In this document: one piece after another, positions 41,926-52,057 of the stretch
Numbering within the stretch: the first letter of the stretch is position 1
Layout: each line of letters starts with the position of its first letter
Assembly (NCBI GenBank): GCA_902614125.1
Contig: CACMJW010000001.1
Span: forward strand, 124,001-188,000
Length of the DNA: 64,000 bases
DNA from: an uncultured Pelagibacteraceae bacterium
GTDB taxonomy: Bacteria; Pseudomonadota; Alphaproteobacteria; Pelagibacterales; Pelagibacteraceae
Reading direction: 5' to 3'
Program-made: the position numbers and the translations under genes
Notes under the pieces: model-generated
Databases searched by the model: none
The model's input: the letters and a program-made list of their open reading frames with translations, nothing else
Told to the model about the DNA's origin: nothing

Positions 41926-42590
41926 AAGAAATAATTTTAGATACTGAAACAACCGGACTATCTGTTAAAGATGGCCACCGTATTGTTGAAATTGGTTGTA
42001 TAGAACTTGATAACTTAGTACCAACAAAAAATATATTTCATGTCTATTTAAATCCTGAAAGGAAAGTATCCGAAAAAGCATTTAAGGTTCATGGTTATTC
42101 TGACAAATTTTTATCTGATAAAAAAAAATTTTTTGAAATAGCAGATGAATTTTTAAATTTTATTAAAGATAAAAAAATAATAATACATAATGCAGAATTT
42201 GATATTTCACATTTAAACAATGAACTATCTATTGCCGGTAAACCAGAAATAAACAAAGAAAATACTGTAGATACACTAGACATAGCTAGGAACAAATTCC
42301 CTGGTTCAGGTATTAGTTTGGATGCTCTCTGTAAGAGATTTAGAATAGATAACTCAAAAAGAGAAAAACATACTGCGTTAATTGATTGTGAACTACTTGC
42401 AAAAGTTTATATAAATCTATTAGATCAGAAAGAGCCTAAACTAAATTTTTCAAACCCTATTGATATTAATTCTGTCGAAATTCAAAATAAAAATATAACA
42501 TATTCAAAAAAAATTGTTTATCCAACAACAGAAGAGCTTGAACAGCATAGAGAGTTTTTGAAGAGAGATTTAAAGAAAAATTTTTATTGA
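41922..42590 (+). CDS. dnaQ: DNA polymerase III epsilon subunit (3'-5' exonuclease)
   Basis: EIILDTETTGLSVKDGHRIVEIGCIEL, HNAEFDISHLN, LDALCKRFRID. Confidence 0.96.
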   Translation: MKEIILDTETTGLSVKDGHRIVEIGCIELDNLVPTKNIFHVYLNPERKVSEKAFKVHGYSDKFLSDKKKFFEIADEFLNFIKDKKIIIHNAEFDISHLNNELSIAGKPEINKENTVDTLDIARNKFPGSGISLDALCKRFRIDNSKREKHTALIDCELLAKVYINLLDQKEPKLNFSNPIDINSVEIQNKNITYSKKIVYPTTEELEQHREFLKRDLKKNFY

Positions 42591-43009
42591 TTTGATCTTT
42601 GTTGGTATAATTTGAGAAAATCAATTTCCCCTGAGAAATTAGCCTCTGGAAATCCTGAGTGTCTGAGTATTTGAACAAAAGCTTCACGTATTTTTGGAAA
42701 AACTTCTCGCTGTAGATCACAAAGTATAAATTTTTCTAATTCATTTTTTTCTACATTTATGTCTTCAATTTCAACGACAGTTGAGTATAGAAGTTCAAAG
42801 AGCGCTTTTTTTTTACTCTCTTCTACATCTGTGTATTTAAGTTTAGTAAAAACCTCTATCATTTTATTTTTTAATGGTTTTGAGGTTATATCTAAAGTGA
42901 TTTTATATTTTGATATTCTTTCTCTTGCCAAAAGAAGTGTTTGCACATCAGGTATTTCAACAGATAAATCTTTTGTGTAATTAACTATGATTTTATGTTT
43001 AAGAGGCAT
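42584..43009 (-). CDS. secB: Protein-export chaperone SecB
   Basis: YTKDLSVEIPDVQ, FPKIREAFVQILRHSGFPEANFSGEIDFLKLYQQR. Confidence 0.93.
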   Translation of the reverse strand: MPLKHKIIVNYTKDLSVEIPDVQTLLLARERISKYKITLDITSKPLKNKMIEVFTKLKYTDVEESKKKALFELLYSTVVEIEDINVEKNELEKFILCDLQREVFPKIREAFVQILRHSGFPEANFSGEIDFLKLYQQRSNQ

Positions 43010-43425
43010 TATTTTTCATCCATATCTTTATATTCACCTTCAATAAAATCTTTTTTTTCGTAGGTATTTTTTTTTTTATTTAATCTTTTAGAAAAAGCAT
43101 TAAAGATGAGCTTTCTTGTAATTGGAATAATCAGTAATAATCCTAAAAAATCAGTGGCGAAACCGGGAATGATTAAAAGAATGGCAGCAAATGTTAAGAC
43201 GGCACCTGACACAATTTCATAAATTGGAACTTCATTTTTAACTAATTGGCTTATTCCAGATCTTAGGGTGTTAAATCCCTCGTATCTTGCATAGGTAACA
43301 CCTATAATTGCTGTGAGCAAAATTAAACTAATTGTGTTAAATGCCCCAATAGAGGATCCTATTTTAATAAATAAGTAAATTTCAATTAAAGGAATAGATA
43401 TAATTAGAATTAATGCTGAGTTCAT
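43009..43425 (-). CDS. fxsA: FxsA family membrane protein
   Basis: ISIPLIEIYLFIKIGSSIGAFNTISLILLTAIIGVTYARYEG. Confidence 0.9.
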   Translation of the reverse strand: MNSALILIISIPLIEIYLFIKIGSSIGAFNTISLILLTAIIGVTYARYEGFNTLRSGISQLVKNEVPIYEIVSGAVLTFAAILLIIPGFATDFLGLLLIIPITRKLIFNAFSKRLNKKKNTYEKKDFIEGEYKDMDEK

Positions 43426-43483
43426 TTGTCTTTAATGTAAATTGTCAGTTGAAATTAGGCAACATAGTAAATATTATAATTAT

Positions 43484-44071
43484 ATGAGTTATAGCTTTGA
43501 ATATATCGATATTATCCTTCTTGCAATGATTGCAGGGTTTATATTTCTAAGATTAAGAGGAATTTTAGGAAAAAAATCAGGCTTTGAAGAAGATATCAAC
43601 CAAAGCTTTCCTCATGAAGCACCAATAGTTAAAACTGATGTAAAGTTAAACGCTGATACATTCGATGATAATGCTAAAAAAGAATTCTTAAAAGGTGCGC
43701 AAATTGCTTACGAAACGATTGTTACAAGTTTTTCTGAAGGAAAATTAAAAGATATAAAATCATTGTTAGGTAAAGAAGTTTATGATCAATTTGATCAAGC
43801 AGTTAAGGACAGAAAATCTAAAAATTTATCTTCTAACACTACTTTTATAGGAATTAATTCTGCAGAAATTAAAAATCATGAACAAAATAAAAACATGCTA
43901 GAGGTGACCGTTGAGTTTGTAAGTGAAATCATTTCACATATTAAGGACAAAGAAAACAAAACAGTTTCAGGAGATCCAGAGAAAATAAAAAAAGTTCATG
44001 ATATTTGGAAATTTTCTAAAGATAGTAGATCTGTAAATCCAAATTGGGTACTAATTGATACCCAAGCTTAA
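43484..44071 (+). CDS. Tim44-like domain protein
   Basis: N-terminal TM anchor, FLKGAQIAYETIVTSFSEGKLKDIKSLLGKEVYDQF, DIWKFSKDSRSVNPNWVLIDT; ATG 43484 preferred. Confidence 0.9.
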   Translation: MSYSFEYIDIILLAMIAGFIFLRLRGILGKKSGFEEDINQSFPHEAPIVKTDVKLNADTFDDNAKKEFLKGAQIAYETIVTSFSEGKLKDIKSLLGKEVYDQFDQAVKDRKSKNLSSNTTFIGINSAEIKNHEQNKNMLEVTVEFVSEIISHIKDKENKTVSGDPEKIKKVHDIWKFSKDSRSVNPNWVLIDTQA

Positions 44072-44488
44072 TTGACAAAAAAACTTTCAGATAAAGATAA
44101 AAAAGACTGGCAAAATTTCTTAGAAAGCTCAGAAAAGTTAGAAATCAAAGACAAAGAAACTTTAGATCACCAGAATAGAATTGGAGAGAAAGTTATAGAT
44201 CTTCATGGATTTACTCTTGAGGAGGCAAATCAAAAAGTTTCTGAATTTATCCAAGATTGTTATGATCAAAATGTAATAAAAATAAATATAATAACTGGAA
44301 AAGGACTTAGATCAAAAAATTTTAATAATCCATATCAATCTAAAGATCTAAGTATACTAAAACACTCTGTACCTAACTTCATTAAAGATAGCCCTCACCT
44401 AATGTCAAAAATTATCAAAATTGATCAACAAGCTGTTGATAGTCCATCAAAAGGAAATTTTGAGATTTATTTGAAAAAGAAATTATAG
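44072..44488 (+). CDS. Smr-domain (MutS2 C-terminal-like) protein
   Basis: [35 protein letters not shown] start. Confidence 0.9.
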   Translation: MTKKLSDKDKKDWQNFLESSEKLEIKDKETLDHQNRIGEKVIDLHGFTLEEANQKVSEFIQDCYDQNVIKINIITGKGLRSKNFNNPYQSKDLSILKHSVPNFIKDSPHLMSKIIKIDQQAVDSPSKGNFEIYLKKKL

Positions 44489-45850
44489 AATAAACTTAGA
44501 AAGATCGGTATCTTTTACTAGTTCACCAATATTTTTCTTAATATATTCAGAATCCACTGTTATTTTCTCACCAGCTCTATCTGTAGCTGTAAAACTAATT
44601 TCATCTAGTACTCTTTCGATAATTGTATGAAGACGTCTTGCACCAATATTTTCAACAGTTGTATTAACTTCACTAGCAATATTAGCAATAGTATCAATAC
44701 CGTCGTCTGTGAATTCAAGGTCTACATTTTCAGTTTTTAAAAGTGCCTTATACTGTTTTATCAAACTGTTATCTGGTTCTTTCAAAATTCTTTTAAAATC
44801 ATCACTGTTTAACGCATCAAGTTCAACTCGAATTGGAAGTCTTCCTTGAAGTTCTGGTAAAAGATCAGACGGTTTTGCTAATTGGAATGCTCCTGAAGCA
44901 ATAAATAAAATATGATCAGTTTTGATAGGACCATATTTTGTGCTCACTGTTGTTCCTTCAATCAAAGGCAATAGATCTCTTTGAACTCCTTCTCTTGAAA
45001 CATCTCCTCCAACACGATCAGTTCTAGCTGAGATCTTATCTATCTCATCTAAAAATACGATACCGTTATTTTCTGTTGAATTTTTTGCAGCTTTTATAAT
45101 TTTATCTTGCTCAATTAACTTATCAGACTCTTCATTGATTAAAATTTCGTGAGATTCTTTTACACTCATTTTCTTCTTCTTTGGTTTTTGTCCCATTGAT
45201 CTACCTAAAACATCAGAAATATTTATCATTCCAACATTTGCACCTGGCATTCCTGGTATTTCAAAAGATGGCATTTGATTACTTTCAGCTACAGCAATTT
45301 CAATCTCATTGTCATCTAAATCTCCGTCTCTCAATCTTTTTCTAAAACTTTCTCTGGTAGCAACACTTGCTTTGTTACCGACTAATGCGTCCAAAACTCT
45401 TTCCTCAGCTAACTTTTGTGCTTGTGCGTGAACTTCTTTTCTTTTCTTTACCTTTTCCATCGAAATGGCAATCTCTAACAAATCTCTTACAATTTGTTCA
45501 ACATCTCTTCCAACGTAACCTACCTCTGTAAATCTTGTCGCTTCAACTTTTACAAAAGGAGCTTCAGCAAGCTTTGATAGTCTTCTTGAAATTTCTGTTT
45601 TACCAACTCCTGTTGGTCCTATCATAAGTATATTTTTGGGCAGAACTTCATCTTTCATATCTCCAGATAAAGCCTGTCTTCTCCATCTATTTCTTAATGC
45701 TATAGCTACTGCTCTTTTTGCTTTGTTCTGTCCAACAACAAATCTATCTAACTCTGAAACGATTTCTCTTGGGGAAAGTGAATTTTCAATAGTTGAATTT
45801 TCTTTTGCAACTTTTTCTTTTGGAAATGTAGTGACGTTAGTTTTTTCCAT
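44483..45850 (-). CDS. hslU: ATP-dependent protease ATPase subunit HslU
   Basis: [50 protein letters not shown]. Confidence 0.98.
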   Translation of the reverse strand: MEKTNVTTFPKEKVAKENSTIENSLSPREIVSELDRFVVGQNKAKRAVAIALRNRWRRQALSGDMKDEVLPKNILMIGPTGVGKTEISRRLSKLAEAPFVKVEATRFTEVGYVGRDVEQIVRDLLEIAISMEKVKKRKEVHAQAQKLAEERVLDALVGNKASVATRESFRKRLRDGDLDDNEIEIAVAESNQMPSFEIPGMPGANVGMINISDVLGRSMGQKPKKKKMSVKESHEILINEESDKLIEQDKIIKAAKNSTENNGIVFLDEIDKISARTDRVGGDVSREGVQRDLLPLIEGTTVSTKYGPIKTDHILFIASGAFQLAKPSDLLPELQGRLPIRVELDALNSDDFKRILKEPDNSLIKQYKALLKTENVDLEFTDDGIDTIANIASEVNTTVENIGARRLHTIIERVLDEISFTATDRAGEKITVDSEYIKKNIGELVKDTDLSKFIL

Positions 45851-45851
45851 T

Positions 45852-46367
45852 TTATATTTTCTCCATACTCAAATTGTCATTTGTAAAAACACATATTTCT
45901 GATGCAACCTTAATAGCTTTCTTTGCTATATCCTCAGCAGATTTATCACCATCCATTAATACTTTCGCAGCTGCTAAAGCATAATTTCCACCTGAACCGA
46001 TCCCAATAACATCTCCTTCTGGCTCTAAAACATCTCCAGTACCAGAAATAATAAAACTTTTTTCTTTATCAGCTATAGCCATTAGTGCTTCGAGTCTTCT
46101 TAAATATTTATCTGTTCTCCAATCTTTAGCTAGTTCGACAGCAGCTCTTGTCAAATTACCTGCATGTTTTTCTAACTTAGATTCTAATCTTTCAAATAAT
46201 GTTAATGCATCAGCTGTTGATCCAGCAAATCCAGCGATCACATTTCTTTTCTCAATCTTTCTGACTTTGTTAGCAGTTTTTTTAATTACAGTATTTCCCA
46301 TACTGACCTGTCCGTCACTCGCAACTACTACATCATTATTTTTTCTGACTAAAACTATTGTTGTCAT
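45852..46367 (-). CDS. hslV: ATP-dependent protease peptidase subunit HslV
   Basis: [28 protein letters not shown] (catalytic Thr after Met). Confidence 0.98.
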   Translation of the reverse strand: MTTIVLVRKNNDVVVASDGQVSMGNTVIKKTANKVRKIEKRNVIAGFAGSTADALTLFERLESKLEKHAGNLTRAAVELAKDWRTDKYLRRLEALMAIADKEKSFIISGTGDVLEPEGDVIGIGSGGNYALAAAKVLMDGDKSAEDIAKKAIKVASEICVFTNDNLSMEKI

Positions 46368-46374
46368 GCACTAT

Positions 46375-46402
46375 AAATGGATACTAAATTTGATAGTTCA
46401 AG
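46375..46402 (-). promoter_or_regulatory. Candidate heat-shock-type promoter of hslVU (CTTGAA-N16-CCATTT)
   Basis: On minus strand CTTGAA (46402-46397), 16-nt spacer, CCATTT (46380-46375), just upstream of the hslV ATG at 46367. Confidence 0.45.
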
Positions 46403-46416
46403 CCCAGGTTTAGTAT
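46381..46416. repeat. Perfect 8-bp inverted repeat ATACTAAA-N20-TTTAGTAT
   Basis: Arms 46381-46388 and 46409-46416 in the hslV/hisB divergent intergenic region, overlapping the candidate heat-shock promoter. Confidence 0.5.
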
Positions 46417-46458
46417 TATTGCCATAATTGAATTATATATATATACCTCTTTAAAATT

Positions 46459-47049
46459 ATGAAGCGTAAAGCAAAAATAAGCAGAAAGACAAAAGAAACC
46501 AACATCAATGTTGAACTAAACATAGATGGAAAAGGTAAATACAAAGTTGACACAGGCATAGGATTTTTAGATCACATGCTCGAACAACTATCAAAGCATT
46601 CTTCAATGGATATGAATATAAAAGCCAAGGGTGATACACACATTGATCTTCATCACACAACAGAAGATACAGGCATTGCAATCGGTGAATGTTTAAAAAA
46701 AGCATCTAAAAAGTTTGTTGGTATTAAAAGATATGCACACGCAATGATACCAATGGATGAAACGCTTACTCGAGTTGCAATTGATGTATCAAATAGACCT
46801 TACTTAATTTGGAAAGTGAAATTAAAAGTCGAAAAGCTTGGAGAAATGGATACAGAGCTTTTCAAAGAGTGGTTTCAAGCTTTTTCACAAGCAGCAGGAA
46901 TTACTTTACACGTTGAAAATATTTATGGTGATAATAGTCACCACATAATTGAATCTTGTTTTAAAGGCTTAGCAAGATCTTTAAGAGCTGCATTGGAAAT
47001 GGATCCAAGGAACAAAACTACTATTCCTTCTACTAAAGGCTCTTTATAA
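46459..47049 (+). CDS. hisB: Imidazoleglycerol-phosphate dehydratase
   Basis: [50 protein letters not shown]. Confidence 0.98.
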   Translation: MKRKAKISRKTKETNINVELNIDGKGKYKVDTGIGFLDHMLEQLSKHSSMDMNIKAKGDTHIDLHHTTEDTGIAIGECLKKASKKFVGIKRYAHAMIPMDETLTRVAIDVSNRPYLIWKVKLKVEKLGEMDTELFKEWFQAFSQAAGITLHVENIYGDNSHHIIESCFKGLARSLRAALEMDPRNKTTIPSTKGSL

Positions 47050-47054
47050 AATTA

Positions 47055-47681
47055 ATGAATGTCACAATTGTTGACTATAACTCAGGCAATATAAGCTCAG
47101 TAATTAACTCTTTCACTGAGGTTGCAAAAGGTACAGTTAATCTAGAAGTAACTTCAGATTTAAATAAAATTAAATCAAGCGATAAAGTTGTGTTACCTGG
47201 ACAAGGCTCATTTAAGAGCTGCATAGACGCCTTAAACAGCATAAATGGACTAATAGATACTTTAGATGAGTTTGTGATAAATAAAAAAAAACCACTTTTT
47301 GGAATATGCGTGGGCTTGCAAATGTTTGCTGATGTTGGTTATGAAGAAACCGAGACAAAAGGATTGGGGTGGATATCTGGAAAAGTATCAAAAATCGATA
47401 ACAAAAATGGAAAATATAAACTCCCACATATTGGCTGGAACCAAATAAATATAGTTAAAGATAGCAAAATTTTTAAAGATGTGGGAAATAATTCACATAT
47501 GTATTTTGTTCATAGCTATGAATTTATTCCTGAAGATAAAGACCTGATTTCAGCTACAACAGATTATTCCTCTAAAATCGTTTGCTCTGTTGAAAAAGAT
47601 AATATCTTTGGAACTCAATTTCATCCAGAAAAGAGTGATAAGGTTGGACTAAAAATTATTAGTAATTTTATAAATTTATAA
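47055..47681 (+). CDS. hisH: Imidazole glycerol phosphate synthase glutaminase subunit
   Basis: VLPGQGSFKSC, LFGICVGLQMFAD, GTQFHPEKS. Confidence 0.97.
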   Translation: MNVTIVDYNSGNISSVINSFTEVAKGTVNLEVTSDLNKIKSSDKVVLPGQGSFKSCIDALNSINGLIDTLDEFVINKKKPLFGICVGLQMFADVGYEETETKGLGWISGKVSKIDNKNGKYKLPHIGWNQINIVKDSKIFKDVGNNSHMYFVHSYEFIPEDKDLISATTDYSSKIVCSVEKDNIFGTQFHPEKSDKVGLKIISNFINL

Positions 47682-48407
47682 ATGAAAATTTTTCCAGCAA
47701 TAGATATTAAAGAAAAAAAATGTGTGAGATTAGTCAAAGGAGACTTTGACAAAAAAACTGAATATGAAATGTCCCCAGTTGAACAAGCTTCGAAGTATAA
47801 AGATCATGGATTTAAAAATTTACACATTGTAGATTTAGATGGAGCTTTAACAGGGGAGACTGTTAATTTGGATATTATCCAAGAAATAGTAAAGAGGTGC
47901 GATATTAAAATTGAAATTGGTGGTGGAATTAGAAACTTTGAAAGCATCAAAAAATATACTGATGCTGGTGTTGAAAAGGTTATTTTAGGAAGCGCGGCTA
48001 TTAAAGATAAAGACTTTTTAAAAGGTGCTTGTGAAAAGTTCCCTAATAAAATTGCATTAGGCCTAGATGCAAAAAATGGATATTTGTCAGTTTCAGGGTG
48101 GAAAGAAAACTCTAACCAGCTGACATTGGATTATTTAAAAGAGGTGAATAACTTTGGAGCAAGTAGATTAATTTATACAGACATAAATAGAGATGGGATG
48201 AAACAAAGCCCCAATTTTGAGGAAACTGAGATAGTGGCTAATAATTCGAATTGTCCAGTAATAGTATCCGGTGGGGTATCAAATATAGATGATATTAAAA
48301 AAGCAAAAGAATTAAATAACAAAAATATTGAAGGTATAATTGTTGGTAAAGCTATATATGATGGAGATATTAAGTTAGACGAACTTGCAAAAGAAATTGA
48401 TGCTTAA
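47682..48407 (+). CDS. hisA: Phosphoribosylformimino-5-aminoimidazole carboxamide ribotide isomerase
   Basis: [41 protein letters not shown]. Confidence 0.97.
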   Translation: MKIFPAIDIKEKKCVRLVKGDFDKKTEYEMSPVEQASKYKDHGFKNLHIVDLDGALTGETVNLDIIQEIVKRCDIKIEIGGGIRNFESIKKYTDAGVEKVILGSAAIKDKDFLKGACEKFPNKIALGLDAKNGYLSVSGWKENSNQLTLDYLKEVNNFGASRLIYTDINRDGMKQSPNFEETEIVANNSNCPVIVSGGVSNIDDIKKAKELNNKNIEGIIVGKAIYDGDIKLDELAKEIDA

Positions 48408-49152
48408 AAATAGAATTATCCCTTGTTTAGATGTTAAAAATGGAAGAGTTGTAAAAGGTATAAATTTTGTTGATCTAAAAGATGCTGGAGATCCAGTTGA
48501 ACAAGCAAAAATTTATAGTGATGGTGGTGCTGATGAAATATGTTTTTTAGATATCACAGCATCAAACGAAAATAGAGATACTATTTATAATGTGGTTAAG
48601 GAAACCTCAAAAAAATGTTTTGTGCCTTTGACAGTTGGAGGAGGTGTGAGAAGTATTGATGATATATACAAACTTTTAAACTGTGGTGCAGATAAAGTTT
48701 CTATAAATACGGCCGCAGTCCAAAACCCAAGTGTTGTTGAAGAAAGCTCCAAAAAATTTGGTTCACAATGTATTGTTGTTGCAATAGATGCAAAAAAAAA
48801 AGGTGACAAATGGGAAATATTTACCCATGGTGGAAGAAAAGAAACGGGAATTAATGCAATAGAATTTGCACTCAAAATGGAAAAAAGTGGAGCAGGGGAA
48901 CTACTAGTTACTTCAATGGATAAAGATGGCACTCAATCCGGGTATGATATTGAGTTAATGAAAAATATTTCTGAAAATGTAAATATTCCCGTCATTGCAT
49001 CTGGTGGAGTTGGAACTTTAGATCATTTGGTTGATGGTATAAAATCAGGCGCTAGCGCAGTTTTAGCTGCATCAATATTTCATTATGGAACATATTCAGT
49101 AAATCAAGCAAAGCAGTATTTGGCTTCAAAAGATATACCTGTTAGGATTTAG
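48400..49152 (+). CDS. hisF: Imidazole glycerol phosphate synthase cyclase subunit
   Basis: [39 protein letters not shown]. Confidence 0.97.
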   Translation: MLKNRIIPCLDVKNGRVVKGINFVDLKDAGDPVEQAKIYSDGGADEICFLDITASNENRDTIYNVVKETSKKCFVPLTVGGGVRSIDDIYKLLNCGADKVSINTAAVQNPSVVEESSKKFGSQCIVVAIDAKKKGDKWEIFTHGGRKETGINAIEFALKMEKSGAGELLVTSMDKDGTQSGYDIELMKNISENVNIPVIASGGVGTLDHLVDGIKSGASAVLAASIFHYGTYSVNQAKQYLASKDIPVRI

Positions 49153-49153
49153 C

Positions 49154-49426
49154 ATGCTTAAAATTTTAGAGGATCTCGTTACTCTTGCAAGAGAAAGAAA
49201 AAAAAACCCAGTTGAAGGATCTTATACAAACAAACTTTTAGAGGATGAAACTTTAGCAAAAGAAAAAGTTTTAGAAGAAATAGGTGAATTAATAGAATCT
49301 GTTGAAAAAAATACAAACAAAATTCATGAAGCAGCAGATGTCTTTTATCATCTATTAGTGTATTTAGAAAAAAATGGTATAATGATTGAAGATGTAATGA
49401 ATGAATTAAAACAAAGAGAAAGATAG
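49154..49426 (+). CDS. hisE: Phosphoribosyl-ATP pyrophosphatase
   Basis: SYTNKLLEDETLAKEKVLEEIGELIES...HEAADVFYHLLVYLEKNGI. Confidence 0.93.
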   Translation: MLKILEDLVTLARERKKNPVEGSYTNKLLEDETLAKEKVLEEIGELIESVEKNTNKIHEAADVFYHLLVYLEKNGIMIEDVMNELKQRER

Positions 49427-50086
49427 TTGAAAAAAAAAATTCTTTATAATTTAATAATAGTTTTTTCTTTAATTCTTTATCCTTTATCTAACGTATATGG
49501 GATCGTTAAAACTTTTAAAAATGGAAAAGGTCCTTTATTAATAAGTGATGAAATGGCAAACATTTTGGAATATTATTTTAGTGGAGGCAGGATGGGAAAG
49601 TATGCAGAGGATCAGTCTACAGCATGGTTCCCAGGAGCTATAGTTATAGCAGAAGATGGATCTGAATTTTCATACATAAGAAGGCCAGCACATGTGGATG
49701 CAAGCAATGTGGATACAAAAAATTATGTTGGAATGCTTCTTAAAGATTGTCAAAAAAGATCTGGCAAAGAATGCTTCTTGTTTGCGAGTGGTTATAAAAT
49801 TTTGTGGGATAATGGAAGTAACAAAAAAAGACGTAAGCTTAAGAGAAAGGAAATTAAAGCTGGAAAAACTAAAGCAATACTTCAAGAATTGGGATTTTAC
49901 AATCCAGATTATTCTCAATCGTCCAGTGCTTCAAGTTCAGATAACTCCAGTATAAAGTCTAAAGAAAAACCAAAAAAAAATAATAAAAATATTGTTGAAG
50001 AACTTAATAATCTAAATGATTTATACAAGTCTGGTGCCATTTCATTAGAAGAATTTGAAAAAGCCAAAAAATTGCTACTAAATTAA
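49427..50086 (+). CDS. Secreted protein with C-terminal SHOCT-like motif
   Basis: N-terminal signal sequence; C-terminal VEELNNLNDLYKSGAISLEEFEKAKKLLLN. Confidence 0.7.
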   Translation: MKKKILYNLIIVFSLILYPLSNVYGIVKTFKNGKGPLLISDEMANILEYYFSGGRMGKYAEDQSTAWFPGAIVIAEDGSEFSYIRRPAHVDASNVDTKNYVGMLLKDCQKRSGKECFLFASGYKILWDNGSNKKRRKLKRKEIKAGKTKAILQELGFYNPDYSQSSSASSSDNSSIKSKEKPKKNNKNIVEELNNLNDLYKSGAISLEEFEKAKKLLLN

Positions 50087-50128
50087 GTTATTTTAATTAT
50101 TAACTGTAGAAAAGTTTTGAAACATAGT

Positions 50129-50596
50129 TTAACCGTCGTAGGGCAATACTCTAATAGATTTACCAAAAATTATTACAACTCTATCATTATTATTTAATTT
50201 TATTTCACTTCCTTGAACAATAGCAATATCATCTTCACCGTCATCAATGTTAATAATATATTGATGTCCATCATGATTTCCTAACAATGCTTCCGTGACA
50301 TAACCAAGTGCAGCCCCACCTATTGTTGCGTAAACGATTGCAATTTCTTCGCATTTTGCACCTGCAATGAGTTCTTTTCCACAAACTTGAGTGCCTAAAA
50401 GACCTCCAATCATCGCTCCTGTGGTAGCACCAATTAAACTTCCTTCGCCTTTCACTTTTACGGGTAAAGAGGAAACTATGCTTCCATATTTAATTGATTT
50501 AACTCTTTGAGTGTCTGATTTTTTAACATCAGTTGGATTAGTCGTATTACACGAAACTAAAAATAGTGATAAAAATAAAATAAAAATATATTTCAC
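50129..50596 (-). CDS. Glycine-zipper (SlyB/17-kDa antigen-like) outer-membrane lipoprotein
   Basis: Lipobox LFLVSCNTT; GSLIGATTGAMIGGLLGTQVCG glycine-zipper pattern. Confidence 0.7.
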   Translation of the reverse strand: MKYIFILFLSLFLVSCNTTNPTDVKKSDTQRVKSIKYGSIVSSLPVKVKGEGSLIGATTGAMIGGLLGTQVCGKELIAGAKCEEIAIVYATIGGAALGYVTEALLGNHDGHQYIINIDDGEDDIAIVQGSEIKLNNNDRVVIIFGKSIRVLPYDG

Positions 50597-50661
50597 ATGT
50601 ATTTGATTAGATTTAAAATTAGCTCTAAATTAGGCATTAATAATTATTTATAAGCTAGCAC

Positions 50662-51072
50662 ATGGAAATTGTAAAATCATTAATAGAATATCACAACATG
50701 ATACCTCATCCAGAAGGTGGTCATTATGTTGAGGTATTTAAAACTAAAGATGTGAGCCATATTTATTTTTTATTGGAGGGTCATGAACATTCTCATTGGC
50801 ATAGGATAACTAAGACTGAAACAGTTCACTTCTACTCTGGAGATCCTTTAGAAATTTATACTTCCAAACATGGAGAAGAGTTTGATACTAACCAAATTGG
50901 GTCTAATAATAATTTTATTTATAGTATTGAAAAAAATACTTGGTTTGCAATGAAACCCAAAGGCAAATACAGCTTAATCGGTTGCACAGTTGCTCCAGCT
51001 TTTGAGTTTGAAGATCTAGAGCTTGCACCAAAAGATTGGAAGCCATCTAAATTTAATATATCTCTAAAGTAG
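50662..51072 (+). CDS. DUF985-type cupin family protein
   Basis: YHNMIPHPEGGHYVEVFKT, YFLLEGHEHSHWHRITKTETVHFYSGDPLEI, GCTVAPAFEFEDLELA. Confidence 0.85.
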   Translation: MEIVKSLIEYHNMIPHPEGGHYVEVFKTKDVSHIYFLLEGHEHSHWHRITKTETVHFYSGDPLEIYTSKHGEEFDTNQIGSNNNFIYSIEKNTWFAMKPKGKYSLIGCTVAPAFEFEDLELAPKDWKPSKFNISLK

Positions 51073-51119
51073 AATTAAGTATTTACATTAATTAAATCCA
51101 GATATACTTTTTTATAAAA

Positions 51120-52055
51120 ATGAGCCACAAATTTTATAAGCCTGCAAGATCTAGACTTCAAAGAAGCGAACTAGCAGTTCCAGGTTCGTCCCCAAAAATG
51201 TTTGAAAAAGCATTGAACTCTGATGCTGATTATATTTTTTTAGATTTAGAAGATGCTGTTTCCCCAAATGATAAGATTACTGCAAGAGCAAATGTAATTA
51301 AAGCTTTAAAGGAAATTAATTGGAGAGAAAAAGGCAAAACAATATCTGTTAGAATTAATAGTTTAGACACTCATTATATGTATAGCGACCTTGTAGAAAT
51401 TGTTGAGCAAGCTGGAGAAAATATCGATACAATATTAGTACCAAAAGCAGGTACTGCCAGTGATGTTTATATGGTTGATTGTATGCTTACGCAAATTGAA
51501 ACAAATAAAAAAATAAAAAATAAAATTGGAATTGAATGTTTAATCGAAACCGCACTTGGAATGTCCAACATTAAAGAAATTGCGACATCAAGCGAAAGAC
51601 TTGAAGCCTTACATTTTGGAGTTGCTGATTATGCAGCAAGCTTAAGAGCTAGGACTGTTGTTATTGGTGGATTAAATCCTGATTATCCTGGTGATCAATG
51701 GCATCACGGTTTATCAGAACTGGTAATGACTTGTAGAGCTTATGGATTAAGAGCAATTGATGGCCCTTTTGGAGATTTTAATGATCCAGATGCATATATA
51801 GCTGCAGCAAAAAGAGGAGCAGCTATTGGGATAGAAGGAAAATGGGCAATACATCCTTCTCAAATAGAATTAGCAAATAAAGTATTTTCACCTCCAGAGA
51901 CTGAAGTGAACAAGGCAAAAAGAATTTTAGAAGAACTTGAAAAAGCCGCTAGTGAAGGCAAAGGTGCAGCCCAATTAGATGGCAGAATGATTGATGCAGC
52001 GTCTGCAAGAATGGCAGAGAATATTGTTAATATAGATAAATTAATAAATAAATAA
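51120..52055 (+). CDS. mcl: HpcH/HpaI-family CoA ester lyase, malyl-CoA lyase-like
   Basis: RLQRSELAVPGSSPKMFEKA, DYIFLDLEDAVSPNDK, GIECLIETALGMSNI, HFGVADYAAS, AIHPSQIELAN. Confidence 0.85.
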   Translation: MSHKFYKPARSRLQRSELAVPGSSPKMFEKALNSDADYIFLDLEDAVSPNDKITARANVIKALKEINWREKGKTISVRINSLDTHYMYSDLVEIVEQAGENIDTILVPKAGTASDVYMVDCMLTQIETNKKIKNKIGIECLIETALGMSNIKEIATSSERLEALHFGVADYAASLRARTVVIGGLNPDYPGDQWHHGLSELVMTCRAYGLRAIDGPFGDFNDPDAYIAAAKRGAAIGIEGKWAIHPSQIELANKVFSPPETEVNKAKRILEELEKAASEGKGAAQLDGRMIDAASARMAENIVNIDKLINK

Positions 52056-52057
52056 TT

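Noticed and set aside
48585-48932. 115-aa minus-strand ORF inside hisF
   Set aside because: Antisense shadow ORF of hisF; no family resemblance.
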